Assembly (NCBI GenBank): GCA_029582265.1
Contig: CM055819.1
Coordinates: forward strand, 11,333,087-11,397,086
Source of the DNA: Zoroaster sp. YZ-2022
Taxonomy: Eukaryota; Echinodermata; Asteroidea; Forcipulatida; Zoroasteridae
Reading direction: 5' to 3'
Length of the DNA: 64,000 nucleotides
Part shown: positions 21,607 to 31,907 of the stretch, in pieces
How positions within the stretch are numbered: position 1 is the first letter of the stretch
Layout of the letters: each line of letters opens with the position of its first letter
Notes under the pieces: generated by a model
What the model was told of the DNA's origin: nothing
Database searches by the model: none
The model's input: only the letters and a program-made list of their open reading frames with translations
Translations under genes and position numbers: made by a program

Positions 21607-21777
21607 TTAAAGAGTGAAAACAAGGAGTTTTTGTTGAATAATTCTGTGAAATAATTCTTTGGACTTATTTCAGGGTTAAAATATTTTAAAAGGTCAACAT
21701 GGTCACGATCAACAAGGCATGGAAATTGGAATTGGAGGGCTACTTTTAACTCACATTAACTTATTTAATTTATATTC

Positions 21778-22153
21778 AGTGGAGAGCTGACGATTAAGAC
21801 GTTACCCCAGTCTGGGACTGGCGGAGTAACTTCGATAACCCAGTCTGGGACTGGCGGAGTAATTAAATATTCAGCGGAGAGCTGACGATTAAGACGTTTA
21901 GCCCAGTACATGTCGGGACTGGCGGAGTAACTTAGTTAGATTCATCAGCCGGTAGCTGACGATAACCCAGTCTGGGACTGACAGAGTAATTTATATTCAG
22001 CGGAGAGCTGACGATTAAGACGTTTAACCCAGTCGGAGACTGGCGGAGTAACTTAAATTCATCAGCCGGTAGCTGACGATAACCCAGTCTGGGACTGGCG
22101 GAGTAATTTATATTCAGCGGAGAGCTGACGATTAAGACGTTTAGCCCAGTACA
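21778..22153. repeat. minisatellite of two alternating units
   Basis: Unit X (AGCGGAGAGCTGACGATTAA, then GACGTTTA) and unit Y (CCCAGTCTGGGACTGGCGGA, then GTAA) alternate about four times. A variant of X (CATCAGCCGGTAGCTGACGA) appears twice. Each unit contains a tiny hairpin (CAGC/GCTG or AGTC/GACT). Array length is about 375 bp. Confidence 0.85.
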
Positions 22154-22280
22154 TGTATGAGTATTACTATTACTAGATCATGGTATTGCATGGTAATTGG
22201 TATACCTGCTGACTGTAGTCATGGTATTGGTAGTGTAACTTGTAACTAAATTACTAACCCTAAAGTGTAAAGACTAAAGT

Positions 22281-22915
22281 TTACAATAAATTTTCTCCCT
22301 TTTTTACCTGTCTTCGTTGGCTGAACCGAGGAAATGCAGGCACTGTATTAAAGTGTAACTTCTTAACTGCCTCTTGGAGAAACGATTTTGGCTGAAAGGT
22401 GTCGAAAAAAAGAGTATTTCCCAGACAGAGCAACGGCCAATCTGTGTACAAACCTTTCATGCCGTTCATGCTGAATAATAATTATTATGTGGTGCATGAG
22501 CGCGAGCGCGAGCGATGACCTAGTAAGCTTGGGGGTCAGAACATCAATTGCGCAGCAGAACACGTCTCAGCTCATTAAATCGCCTGCACTGTAAGTAAAG
22601 TCCTGTCGCCCTTGCGCAATTGATGTTCCGCCGCGCAATCGATGTTCTGACCCCAAGGTCATCGCTCATGCGCATTATTCAGCATGAACGGCATGACAAG
22701 TTTGTTGCTCTGAGAAAATGTCTGGGAAATACTTTTTTTTCGACACCTTTCAGCCAAAATCGTTTCTCCAAGAGGCAGTTAAGAAGTTACAGTGCCTGCA
22801 TTTCCTCGGTTCAGCCAACGAAGACAGGTAAAAAAGGGAGAAAATTTTGTGCAAACTTTACACAGGTAAAGTTAAATACGAACAGGAAGAACTCCTCTTT
22901 TGGTCAGCATGGTCA
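22281..22915. mobile_element. foldback element with arms of about 270 bp
   Basis: The left arm starts near 22290 with AAATTTTCTCCCTTTTTTAC and runs inward to TCAGAACATCAATTGCGCAG. The right arm runs from GCGCAATTGATGTTC to AAGGGAGAAAATTTT near 22848 in inverse orientation. Arms are mostly collinear with small indels; the centre (about 22560-22605) is unrelated. A one-arm copy lies at 9680-9790. No transposase or target duplication was seen. Confidence 0.85.
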
Positions 22916-23138
22916 GGACAATAATAATATCGTATCAGTGTAGGGAGGACGAAAGCAACAGCGCCCTCACATCAAAAGTGCTAAAAAAAACTCCGTTATG
23001 AGCGATAATTTCCTAATTTCTTCCTTCAAAAATATATTTATCACTAGAAAACAAAGCTACAACTCATAACACAGCAGTAGATTCGTGCACCATTTTTAAT
23101 GTTTCACACTTTAAAAAGGTTTTGAACGAATTTTACAG

Positions 23139-23233
23139 TCGAGTTGAAGATGAAACGAAGCCCGAAAATGGCCCAAAGCGGAAAAATCAACAGTCAAATT
23201 CGCCGCTCAAAAATGGTCCTAAAAACATTAGCG
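23139..23233 (+). CDS. probable internal exon, basic linker
   Basis: The acceptor TTTTACAG (AG at 23137-23138) and the donor AGCG|GTAAGA (GT at 23234) bound 95 bp. Read one base in, it gives charged, Asn/Pro/Lys-rich sequence (EDETKPENGPKRKNQQSNSP) with a PKRK nuclear-localisation-like cluster. A different frame also stays open from an internal ATG, but its composition is less protein-like. No gene name can be given. Confidence 0.45.
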
Positions 23234-23603
23234 GTAAGACCCATTTTTATATGGAGGGGACTTTGCGTTCCAATCATCAATCCTGACGATCTTAATATCA
23301 AAATAAAGCTTAAAATTAGATCTGTAGCCAGAAAACTGTTTCAAATGTACTTAAAAAAATTAATTAGGTCTTAAAACAAAAGGAAGACTTTGAGACCGAA
23401 TAATTTTGGATCTAAGTAGCCTAACACTGGTACAGCCTTCATCCGTACCTCAATGGAATGCCCGTTTCGTGCTCTTTCCGACACTGGCGACAGTACATGT
23501 ATGTGGGTTGTACCTTGACATCGAGGTCCCATTAAGTTATAGCGATATTCATTTAACCTGTTCTGCGAAAAAAGTTGGTGAGCCGGCCAGGCGCCATCCA
23601 TGA
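23234..23603. other. no recognised content
   Basis: Nothing beyond mixed-composition intron-like DNA was seen. Confidence 0.4.
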
Positions 23604-23890
23604 TGAGTCATCAGTCTGGGATTCGCCTCACTTGTACGCTGATAAAGCGGGCAGGGATCAGACTGGCGAGGTTTTGTTTACGCGTTGTCAGCCAGCGATG
23701 CATGAGTCATCAGTCTGGGATTCGCCTCACTTGTACGCACAGTAAACGGAGCCGGGATCAGACTGGCGAGGTTTTGTTTACGCGTTGTCAGCCAGCGATG
23801 CATGAGTCATCGGTCTGGGATTCATCTCACTTTTACGCGCATTAATTAAACTGAGCCGGGATCAGACTAACCAGGCTTTTTTTACGAGCG
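23604..23890. repeat. three-unit tandem repeat, 99-100 bp
   Basis: Units start at 23604, 23703 and 23803 with TGAGTCATCAGTCTGGGATT or a close variant. Each carries CAGTCTGG near its start and GATCAGACTGG about 45 bp later, so every unit can form a short hairpin. The part between these two words varies most. Confidence 0.9.
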
Positions 23891-24554
23891 TGGCCACACA
23901 CTTGTCACAACCACAACAAGTTCGTTAAGTTTGAAGGCATATTTTTAAAAATCTTAATTAATTTGGCATCAATGGCAACTAGTTTTCAGATTGATAGGGT
24001 GAAAGAGTAGGCTGGTTTCTACAGATGTTCCAAAAATGAAAAAAAAATGGCCAAATACTTTTCAAGATTCACTTCCTTGAAAATGGACAGTTTTTGTATA
24101 ATGTTATTGAACTCCCAAAGGGACCACAGGACACCTTGGAGGTTATGTAGCATATTAACATGATACTAGGTTGGACGAAGGCCATACCCTTTAATGACGT
24201 CTAACTCTGGAATGCCTGGGCCGATTTTCTTCAAACCAAATGCAAATGGCTTTTGGGAAAATGATATCTGGTTTCAACACAGTGCAGGCCTATTAAGTTG
24301 TGGTTGATTTTTTTGGATTGTCATCCCTACTTATCGTAAGTGTACTGTAGATAGGGTCCTATCACTAGTATCAGGGCTAACCAAGTGATTAGTTAATAGT
24401 ATCGTTATGTCAAGTGTCACAAGTTGCCTCTCGGCTGCCTCCTGGGTTAGGATCCGCATATTTGATTTGGCATATGTTTTACGCTAGATGCCCTTCCTGA
24501 GACCTGACGCAACCCTCCCATTTATCCGGGCTTGGGACCGGCACTAAGCATGCA
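23891..24554. other. non-coding with a short shared repeat
   Basis: No gene. The phrase ACTGTAGATAGGGTCCTATC at 24344 resembles ACTGTAGATGGGGTCTATCA at 9809, so a small dispersed repeat is present next to each. Confidence 0.5.
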
Positions 24555-24728
24555 CTGGCTTGTACGTCAATGTACATCCCCAGTGCCGGGTTCAATTCGG
24601 CCCTCGCAGCAATTATGGTAAAGTGTCTTGCTCAAGGACACAAACACCATGGTCGCGGCAAGGCTTCAAACCCACACACTCTGACGACTCAGCCATCAGA
24701 ACACAAATCCGACGCACTAAACCGCTCG
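24555..24728 (-). repeat. tRNA-derived SINE fragment
   Basis: On the minus strand an A-box-like CGAGCGGTTTAGTGCGTCGG (24709-24728) is followed by a B-box-like GGGTTTGAAGCC (24662-24673) and the tail phrase GTGTCCTTGAGCAAGACAC (24624-24642). The same tail follows the tRNA-like heads at 27510 and 62932. It is a SINE, not a tRNA gene. Confidence 0.75.
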
Positions 24729-24890
24729 TATGTCAAGTCACAAGTATTAAAGTAATTTCTTTGCAAATCAAGCTTACCTGTGTCAAAAACATAAACTAAA
24801 ACCATGTATTGATGTACATATGCCCCTGCCATTTACATTTGTTATAAACAAATTTAAAGCTTTATTTTGAGTCGACATATTTGATATTAA

Positions 24891-25200
24891 CCCTCCTACA
24901 CATGGAGGCCACTCCGATCCACTAAATTCTGTTCTTGAGCAACCTTCAGTACATACATGTACAAGCCTACTGTCCTTTCCAAGTAATCTTACAAAATCAA
25001 CTGTGTGCCACCCAAGGCCACTGTAAATGTTTGAACATATTAGTATGGCCTACAATGTATTGATGGGAGACCACTTTACCCTATAATCTCAGTGGTGTGA
25101 CAGTGCACAGAAGGGTAACCACAGGAGGCCACTGGTAACAGCTAATGGCTTGGAGTGGCCTGAATGGGTTGTTTAAAAAATTACACTGATTGTAGGAGGG
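24891..25200. mobile_element. TTAA-flanked MITE, second family
   Basis: The ends CCCTCCTACA and TGTAGGAGGG sit between TTAA at 24887-24890 and 25201-25204. The interior (GGAGGCCACTCCGATCC, CACAGGAGGCCACTGG) differs from the 17.6-21.6 kb family, though the outer ends are nearly the same. Probably mobilised by the same kind of transposase. Confidence 0.85.
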
Positions 25201-25204
25201 TTAA

Positions 25205-25641
25205 TACATAATAGTAGACATGTCACTCGCGGAAAAACACCATCTACATTCGCCACGATTGTGTACAAACATCCCATTCATAAAAAATCCCGTTTGGTAA
25301 GCTGCGCCACTATGAAGGCCTTCGGAAAATGACGTTTTGCTATGTGTTCCTCGATCAATAACGTCTTGATTTTAATATGGACGAGGAGACTAATGAATAA
25401 CAAACATTTACCAAAGGTTGATAATGTCCAAATCTTTCCAGAATATATACAAAATCTTATTTGAAAACTTTGATTGAAATAATAAAAAATGAAGAACTAT
25501 CAAAAATCTCATATCAACATCCTAATAATAAAAATGAATTGTTTCATGTTTTAAAAATGATTTTTTGTTGTGAGGAACATATTAGCAAAAACTGTTGTTC
25601 GGTGCAGCCTTGAACGTGGTAAATCCATGTCGCGAACCTAG
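25205..25641. other. no recognised content
   Basis: AT-rich DNA upstream of the next exon. No promoter motif stands out. Confidence 0.4.
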
Positions 25642-25747
25642 ATGGCGGAATCAAGCGCCACGCAGCGCTCAAAACTTCGTCAGAAGTTGAAAGTATGAAT
25701 TGAGCGGCTGGAAGTGGACAATCTTGTCTTTGAGAACAGCATTGCAG
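25642..25747 (+). pseudogene. exon with in-frame TGA, coiled-coil-like
   Basis: An ATG at 25642 opens MAESSATQRSKLRQKLKV, then TGA (25696-25698), and the same frame continues IERLEVDNLVFENSIAG to a good donor GCAG|GTAAAT at 25748, phase 1. Heptad-like leucines and charged residues on both sides suggest a single coiled-coil segment. The TGA could come from CGA by one transition, which would make this a null or pseudogene allele or a sequence error. Alternatively the true start is elsewhere. Confidence 0.5.
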
Positions 25748-26019
25748 GTAAATTTTTCATTGATTTTGATTCAAATTATACTTCATTTTTTCTAATCTCG
25801 ATTACATAATTTAAATAATTATTAATTTTTTTCTTGGCCCGTTTCCATTTTTTTCATTTTTGAGGCATCTTCTTTTCTGTGAAAATTCACAAGCAATTCC
25901 ATTTTTGTTTTCTAATATACAAGTTTAATAAATAAATAAACCTAAATAGCTATTTTTTAAAAATATAAACAAATAAAGATAACAAATTTTTATGCATTAT
26001 TTTTTATTTTTCTCTGCAG
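25748..26019 (+). other. short AT-rich intron
   Basis: Lies between the donor at 25748 and an acceptor TTTTCTCTGCAG ending at 26019. Confidence 0.45.
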
Positions 26020-26165
26020 ATCACTGGTTTGAAACCACAGTAGCAAATGTTGCTCTCATGTATTCGGAGGACCATTGAGGATGCTGGTAGTAGTACATCA
26101 ACGGATACCAGTTCAGTCTCTTATTGTCAAACCTTTCCCAAGGTGTTCTCTTCATTAGGAGTCAA
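26020..26165 (+). pseudogene. second exon of the same gene, frame-broken
   Basis: Following the acceptor TCTCTGCAG, phase 1 reading gives DHWFETTVANVALMYSED and then meets a stop. One base later a different frame continues as Ser/Thr-rich sequence (IEDAGSSTSTDTSSVSYCQT). A single-base indel in the DNA or the assembly would explain both. The Ser/Thr-rich character matches exons further downstream. Confidence 0.4.
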
Positions 26166-26829
26166 AACATAAATGCATTTACTGTCCAGTAAAAAGTAAC
26201 CTTTTTATGTATTTGAATACATACTATTTGATGATGTACTGGTGTGCAGTGTGCACCAACTGTCTCTTTTACACTAATTAGTCTTAATTTGCATACTTAT
26301 AAAGCTACATTGCAAGTTTATGACCCTGTGATTTTTGTTCTTTGTTCGATCATACAGCAGAAATTGAATATGCATATATACAGTATAAAGTATGCATTAT
26401 CACATTAATTAGATTTGCTAATTAGCATATGCAAATTTACATATGCAAATTAGGTGTTTTAATTTGTTTTCATTAACATAAATGTCAAATAATGTTCAAT
26501 CTGATGATGTCTTCAAATTTCCAGTAGGTGGATTAATTTTGAAATGATGAAGTATGCGCATACTAATGAGTTACAGATACTGATGGAGGGCATTTTTAAC
26601 AGACTACCATCAGTTATATACATGTACCTACAGTACATGGCCACATACAGTGAAAACTAAAGGGTTAATTATTTATAACTTTTTAATGCTTTATCGGATT
26701 TTGATGAAACAAAAAATAAAATGTACCATTTTGAAAACTTAATTTAGATATTTTTGTTTTGAAGCCTTTTGATTACAAATAATTATTGGGGTGACATGCC
26801 TACATAATAGCCATAGGATCATAAGACAT
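26166..26829. other. intron-like, no recognised element
   Basis: AT-rich DNA containing repeated ATATGCAAATT and AATTAGC words near 26405-26450. Confidence 0.45.
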
Positions 26830-26960
26830 CTTGACGCTTGTGACAACTCGACATAGACAACTCCACCCACAAAACACTTGACCCACGAGACAACTAAACC
26901 CTCGTGACAACTCTTCCCTCGTGACAACTCTTCCCTTGTTACAACTCGACTCTTTTTTAC
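26830..26960. repeat. minisatellite related to 7106-7400
   Basis: About seven degenerate units of TGACAACTC with GACCC, TTCCC or CACCC variants. It shares unit and orientation with the array at 7106-7400, 19 kb away. Confidence 0.7.
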
Positions 26961-27013
26961 TAGCGCTGTGGGCGGAAAGGATTGATGCAGACAAATTATG
27001 ATCAATGGGAAAG

Positions 27014-27772
27014 AATGTCGTATCCGACCGCCACTTTTTAAGGGTTTTTGGAATTTTTGGGGAATTTTTTTGCAATCACTAACCAGTTAAAAAATGATTC
27101 TATCGATTTTTGTGGGTACAGATAACAAAAACTATCTTTAACATACACTTTTTTCGGACTTTATTTCCCATCTAAAAAAAATCCTCCCCTTCAGAAAATA
27201 TAAGGATCCTATTATAGTTGCCGCTGCGCATAATAATAATAATAATAATAATGTGTGGACTTATATAGCGCACGTATCCACCAACTGAGTGGTGTTCAAG
27301 GCGCATTATATTATTACCCCTGCTCATAAGGCTCATAAATCATTCCTGAAACCATCTCAGCTCCTTGGGGAGTATACAGCTCAATTGCTGCCATTACAGC
27401 GCATATAGGGCTAATCAACCAACTCTGCCCTCACAGGTACCCATTTAACCCCTGGGTGGAGAGAAGCAATTATGGTTAAGTGTCTTGCTCAAGGACACAA
27501 GTGTCACGGCCGGGATTCGAACCCACATTCTGCTGCTAACACGCATGTACAAGGACCGTGTTGGTCACTAACGGGGGAGTTGACAAGATCAAACTGACAT
27601 GACTGAGGAAGTCGTTGTATACCAAAAATGCCTGATTTTTCATGAAATAAATATCCTGGAATAATTTGAAGTACATGTATATGTCCATCATGTTCCATAT
27701 GTTCTCTACCTTACTGGGTAGGTAAGATTACATTATTGGTTATATTGAATGGGAAAAGTGGCAGTCGGATAC
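27014..27772. repeat. inverted word pair around a SINE
   Basis: TGTCGTATCCGACCGCCACTT near 27016 is mirrored by AAAAGTGGCAGTCGGATACA near 27749. The two may be the ends of an element of about 750 bp into which the SINE at 27227-27560 inserted. No target duplication was established. Confidence 0.45.
27227..27560 (-). repeat. tRNA-derived SINE with (ATT)n tail
   Basis: On the minus strand: B-box-like GGGTTCGAATCCCGG (27510-27524), the phrase GTGTCCTTGAGCAAGACAC, a body of about 200 bp, a tail word GCGCTATATAAGTCCACACA and an (ATT)n end at 27233-27251. The tRNA head is incomplete. It is the most complete SINE body in the window. Confidence 0.85.
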
Positions 27773-28300
27773 AACATGACATGATATGCATCCAATTACA
27801 GCGCCCTGTAGAGCTAGTTTCCATGACAACCAATGACATCATCTTGATGACATGTGAATGAACATTTATTGTGCCAAGTTTGATTAATGCCAAAGCATGT
27901 TCGAGAAATAAAGGATTATTCAATATGTAGTGATATTGACGTCCAACTAAGCTTAATAGCATGGGGGCTAAAAAAGTGCCCCCAGAGATAGAATTTTTTT
28001 TAAAAAACCTAAGTTAACACATTTTTGTGGTTACATTAGACATAGACAAACCTTGGTGGCAACAATAAAAACTAAATGACTTATAATGAGATATTTTTCT
28101 GAAAATCCCAATAATTAAAATATGCATCAAATACGTGCAATTATAGCTCCCTCTAGCGGTCGTTTTCATGAGAACCGATGACATCATCATGACGGCATAT
28201 GACTGAACATTAATTGTACCAAGTTACGTGATAATAGGTGAAGGCATAATGGAGTATTGGCGAGATGTTTGATCTTCCACCCATAGTGCTAAGAATTATC
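27773..28300. repeat. diverged direct repeat, about 180-bp units
   Basis: The phrases ATGCATCC or ATGCATCA, AATTACAGCGCCCT or AATTATAGCTCCCT, CCATGACAACCAATGACATC or CATGAGAACCGATGACATC, and TGTGCCAAGTT or TGTACCAAGTT occur at 27787-27890 and 28121-28240 in the same order. Two old copies of one dispersed repeat. Confidence 0.65.
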
Positions 28301-28611
28301 AGCGTAAGCTCATTAAGGGCAAACAATACTACAATCCAAAATTTTCAATGTTAACATTTTTTCTGTGTTTAGGACATCCAAAGGAACCAAAAAATATTTG
28401 TGGCGGTGGGTTATAGGGGGAGGGGTGCACGGTAGACCCCTCCAGCCCACAGACTAGAGTGTAAGAGGAGTGATAATTGTAACTTGGATTTGGGACATGT
28501 GCATGTAGTAATTGGTTGTTTGAAGAGTTAGTGTAGGGTGCGTCAGTTTTGTGGTTCAGTACCTTTCCTTCCATTTCTGTATCTTTTTCAGGCATATGTT
28601 TTTATTACAAG
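28301..28611. other. intron-like DNA
   Basis: Nothing recognisable before the acceptor TATTACAAG at 28603-28611. Confidence 0.4.
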
Positions 28612-28689
28612 CTCCTACTGAAAGTGTACAGATCCTCACCACAAAGATGGAATACATCGCTACGTTTGGTGCCATTGGTACAGCTATTT
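28612..28689 (+). CDS. phase 1-1 exon, Thr-rich then hydrophobic
   Basis: The acceptor TATTACAAG and the donor ATTT|GTAAGT bound 78 bp. With the split codon it reads APTESVQILTTKMEYIATFG, then AIGTAI. The hydrophobic end may start a membrane segment. It is the first of a run of exons that all begin and end in phase 1. Confidence 0.55.
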
Positions 28690-30363
28690 GTAAGTGATCG
28701 TTCTTTCAGTTAATCTCAATAAGTTAAAGCTGTTAGGGGTTCTTTACATTGTTGGTTTTAAGTTACATTTAACAACCAACGTGAAAGTTTCAGCGTATTA
28801 CATATATATGGGAAATTGTTTCACATGACCAAAACAAAACATAAATTCCTTCAGATGAGGTTTGTCAGTGCATATTGTGTATCTTATCATCCCATGAGTG
28901 ACTGCTTTTGCAAGCTTTCACACAACATAGTAAAAATATAAGTAAAAAAACAACATTCTATGAGAGTTACACACATTGTCTTTGGTCATGCACTGTCAGA
29001 TATATTCATCCAAATCTGCCACAAACAAATCTATGCCAACAAAAAAGTTGTTAATGTAAAAACAAATTATATCATAACTCTAATTCTGTAAAAGAACTGA
29101 CCTTAACATTTCGGAGTTATGAGTAACGATATCTCGGGTACTAACATCAAAAACATGAGTGAAAACAGACGATAATTGTTTGAGAAACTACAACAAATGT
29201 AGAGCGATCATGAAGGACCTCAAAAATTGCCACACATAAATTTGTGCCAAAAAAAAAAGGAAAAAAAAGAAGAAGTGACATTAACATTTCAGAATTCTGT
29301 GTACTGATATCTAGGCTACCAACAATGAAAACATGAATGAAAACGGATGACATTTCATCTCAGTTTTCACGAAGTAACATTTTCGTCTACGTAGGGGTAA
29401 AATCACGTTGCAAAATATAAGTAATTGAAGTTGGTATTATATAAGTGATTGAAGTGATTTTGATATCATTTTAATCTCGAAGATCATTAATTTTTACTTT
29501 GTTAGAAAGCTGAAATCTCGAATGGTGCGTAACTGTATGCTTTTTGTAGAGGAAGATAACTATAAATGAGTAACAAACTTATAAACTAGACTGTCACTTT
29601 GTGAAAACTTGACAAGTGTCAAGTTTTCACAAAGTGACATTTCACAACTTCACGGAACACACGTGTGGAGTGACCGTTCAAGTCACTTCATTAAAACTTA
29701 AATCATGGTGTTCGCATAAAATACACATGCAGTAATACATGCACAAGGCTGCAATCGGTCACTTTGTGAAAACTTAAAACCACAGTTGAATTCAATTTCA
29801 CAAAAACTTCATTACTTTATTTATAAAACTAGAGAGTGATGTAGAGTGATGCGGTGATGTAGAGTGAAGGACCACTGTTGTGTACGCACACAACTACTTA
29901 TGCAGTGTAGTGCACAGTCAAATCAATTGCGCACGATGGGTCTTCACACATGCGTAGTACGACCGCTTTCCATGAGAAAACTTCTGCTAACGTAAGATTT
30001 TGTAGTAGGTCGGGACCTTCGACAAAATCTCTCAATATTTGTGACAAAATCTCTCAATGTTTGAGACAAAATCTCAGTCTCAAGGAATGTAGGACAGTCT
30101 CAAACATTCGTGTCCTTTCAAACAAAGCTCATTTTGTAATACATGTATTTCTCAAACATTGAGAGAATTTCCACACAATGTTTTTGTGTGTGTGTATGTG
30201 TGTGTGTGAAAAGGGCATGTCAGACAGAAACATGTCAAATCACTCACTAATATGGTTATCAGAACCACAGTCTCACTTAGCGATAGTTGAGATGAACCAT
30301 AATGTTATTACTGCAAGTTACATGTACTCCCCTCATGCAAAGACTAAAATCTTTCAGACATTT
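28690..30363 (+). other. intron segment upstream of the DIRS element
   Basis: Non-coding. It includes two diverged direct repeats (AACATCAAAAACATGAGTGA at 29142, AACAATGAAAACATGAATGA at 29321), the hairpin at 29593-29638, repeated CAAAATCTCTCAAT words at 30022-30080, and a (TG)n run at 30186-30209. Confidence 0.6.
29593..29638. repeat. perfect 21-bp hairpin
   Basis: GTCACTTTGTGAAAACTT continuing to GAC is repeated exactly in inverse orientation after a 4-base loop (AAGT). The arm word GTCACTTTGTGAAAACTT recurs alone at 29758. Probably a small foldback repeat. Confidence 0.8.
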
Positions 30364-30412
30364 ACTCCCCCCCACATAAGTGTGGGCTGAGTCTACGAGC
30401 GAATACTTACCT

Positions 30413-30543
30413 GGAGGGCCATCTACCGGTGCATATTTCCATAATATAGCAGAACAATACGCTAAGACTTTTCACACACAATAGCGCCCTCTACTACCCA
30501 TGCTGCCCTGCGGCATCACGCCACGTTTATCTTCCTCTTTTCT
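30413..30543 (-). repeat. DIRS right inverted terminal repeat
   Basis: This is a 131-bp repeat that matches 36226-36356 in inverse orientation with only two or three differences (for example CCGGTGCAT here against CCGATGCAT). It starts GGAGGGCCATCTACC. About 50 bp outside it (30364-30412) are the outer extension copied in the internal complementary region. Confidence 0.95.
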
Positions 30544-30603
30544 GGAGCGTTTATAGAAACCCCAGAGAGGTCGATCAAGCATAGTGGGGAAGGAGGGGGG
30601 GAG

Positions 30604-30700
30604 CGCCCTCCAGGTAAGTATTCGTAGACTCAGCCCACACTTCTGTGGAGGGGAGTCTACATCACTCTACTTATCTGGAGGGCCATCTACCGATGCATAG
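30604..30700 (-). repeat. DIRS internal complementary region
   Basis: The first half (30605-30655) is the inverse of 30364-30419, the outer end of the right terminal repeat: GGTAAGTATTCGTAGACTCA mirrors the flank at 30380-30412. The second half (30655-30697, TCTACATCACTCTACTTATC) is the inverse of 36338-36376, the outer end of the left terminal repeat. In the known DIRS cycle this region templates the joined ends of a circular intermediate. Its position next to the right end is the canonical one. Confidence 0.93.
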
Positions 30701-31132
30701 AGTACCACCGAAGATAGGCGGTGGGGAATGCGAGATGCTATTGCATGACCATGAGGCAAAGGCCATCGTCGATGGCCCCATCCAAACCACTCCACCGGAA
30801 GCGGTGGTAAGTAGGATGAGATGCCCCCAGCGATAACGATATGCGCCAGAACAAAGGGAGCAATCAAAACCACTGAGCAAAGGACGGCTAATGACAAGAA
30901 GCCCGTAAATACACCAATAAAGGAGCGTCTGAATAGACGAGCCCATTAGCACAAAACAAAAGAAATATTGGGCTAACGCAATATCCCAATATGATACCGA
31001 AAGCGGCCCCGAAAGACTTGCGAATGCAAGGAAGCCGGTAAGAACCCCTAACTGAGGCAAAATCCCAGGAATAAATGGAGGGACGTACCGGAACGTCACC
31101 AAAATTATCAAATCAATGCATGATGTGTACAT
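30701..31132 (-). CDS. hydrophobic frame between recombinase and ICR
   Basis: A frame open from 31132, which ends within the complementary region (stop near 30671), gives 153 residues with several hydrophobic stretches (VLTGFLAFASLSGPLSVSYW, ALAQYFFCFVLMGS, TLLYWCIYGLLVIS). The last third (SCNSISHSPPPIFGGTLCIG) is probably the 3' end of the recombinase gene or its spliced last exon. Whether the hydrophobic part is a protein or an intron that happens to be open is unclear. Confidence 0.35.
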
Positions 31133-31135
31133 GGA

Positions 31136-31907
31136 TTACAAATCAAACAAAAACAATTGAAAAGGGGTACTCACCATTTCACAGTGACGGCTGCACAGGA
31201 GGCTTGTAACGTCGGGACGAAGCCGCCTGGACGATATCTGCCATAGGGACGCCCTTAAAGTAGGCCCATGACGTCGACGCTGAGCGGATGTCATGGGCTC
31301 GGAAGGGCGTGTTATCTGCCTCCGGCCACTCACTCAGGGCCGAGCGGATAGCTGTAATCAGCCAGCATGTAATAGTGTCCCGAGACGCTGGCCGGAAAGG
31401 GGGGACCGAAGTAATAAACAATTGTGTATGTTCGGCCCGAACCTGTTTGGTGCGGTGAATGTACCACTTGAGCGCCCTGACTGGGCACCAAAGCTTATCT
31501 GCGTCCGCCGCTGAAAAGGACTTTAAGTCGGCAACAAAAATGTCTGGCGGCGAGAAGTCACTTGACTGATTTTTCGTCAAGAAACCCGCTCGTGGTATGA
31601 GACGGACCCCACCCGGTTCCCACCGGATGTGGCCGTCCTCCACCGCCAAGGAATGTAGTTCACTACGGAGACGAGCAGTAGCGACCGCCATAAGGAAAAC
31701 CACCTTGAGGGATAGATGGAACAACGAGGCGCTACCCATCGGCTCGAAGGGTGCCCTCGAAAGTGTATCTAACGTTTGAAACAAGTCCCAAGGCAGTGCG
31801 AGTTTACGTGCGGGGACGTTCCACAAACATACCTCGAATAAGATGGTGGAGGGTTTTATTGTCAGACACTGACGAACCATCCGTAAACCCAGTATGGATT
31901 GCGGCAA
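31136..31907 (-). pseudogene. DIRS tyrosine recombinase
   Basis: The enzyme inserts the circular DNA copy into the genome. The frame 31907-31179 covers the catalytic domain: first Arg in ATARLRSELHSL, a DKLWCPVRALKWYIHRT region, and the HxxR box in RAHDIRSASTSWA. After VQAASSRR the frame runs out of family sequence, and a shifted frame continues to 31136. The usual active-site Tyr region is not recognisable in either frame, so the copy looks inactive. It lies downstream of the RT/RNase H genes in element order, as in other DIRS elements. Confidence 0.88.

Noticed and set aside
24560..24799. Protein-coding frames over 24560-24799
   Set aside because: They read through the SINE on the opposite strand.
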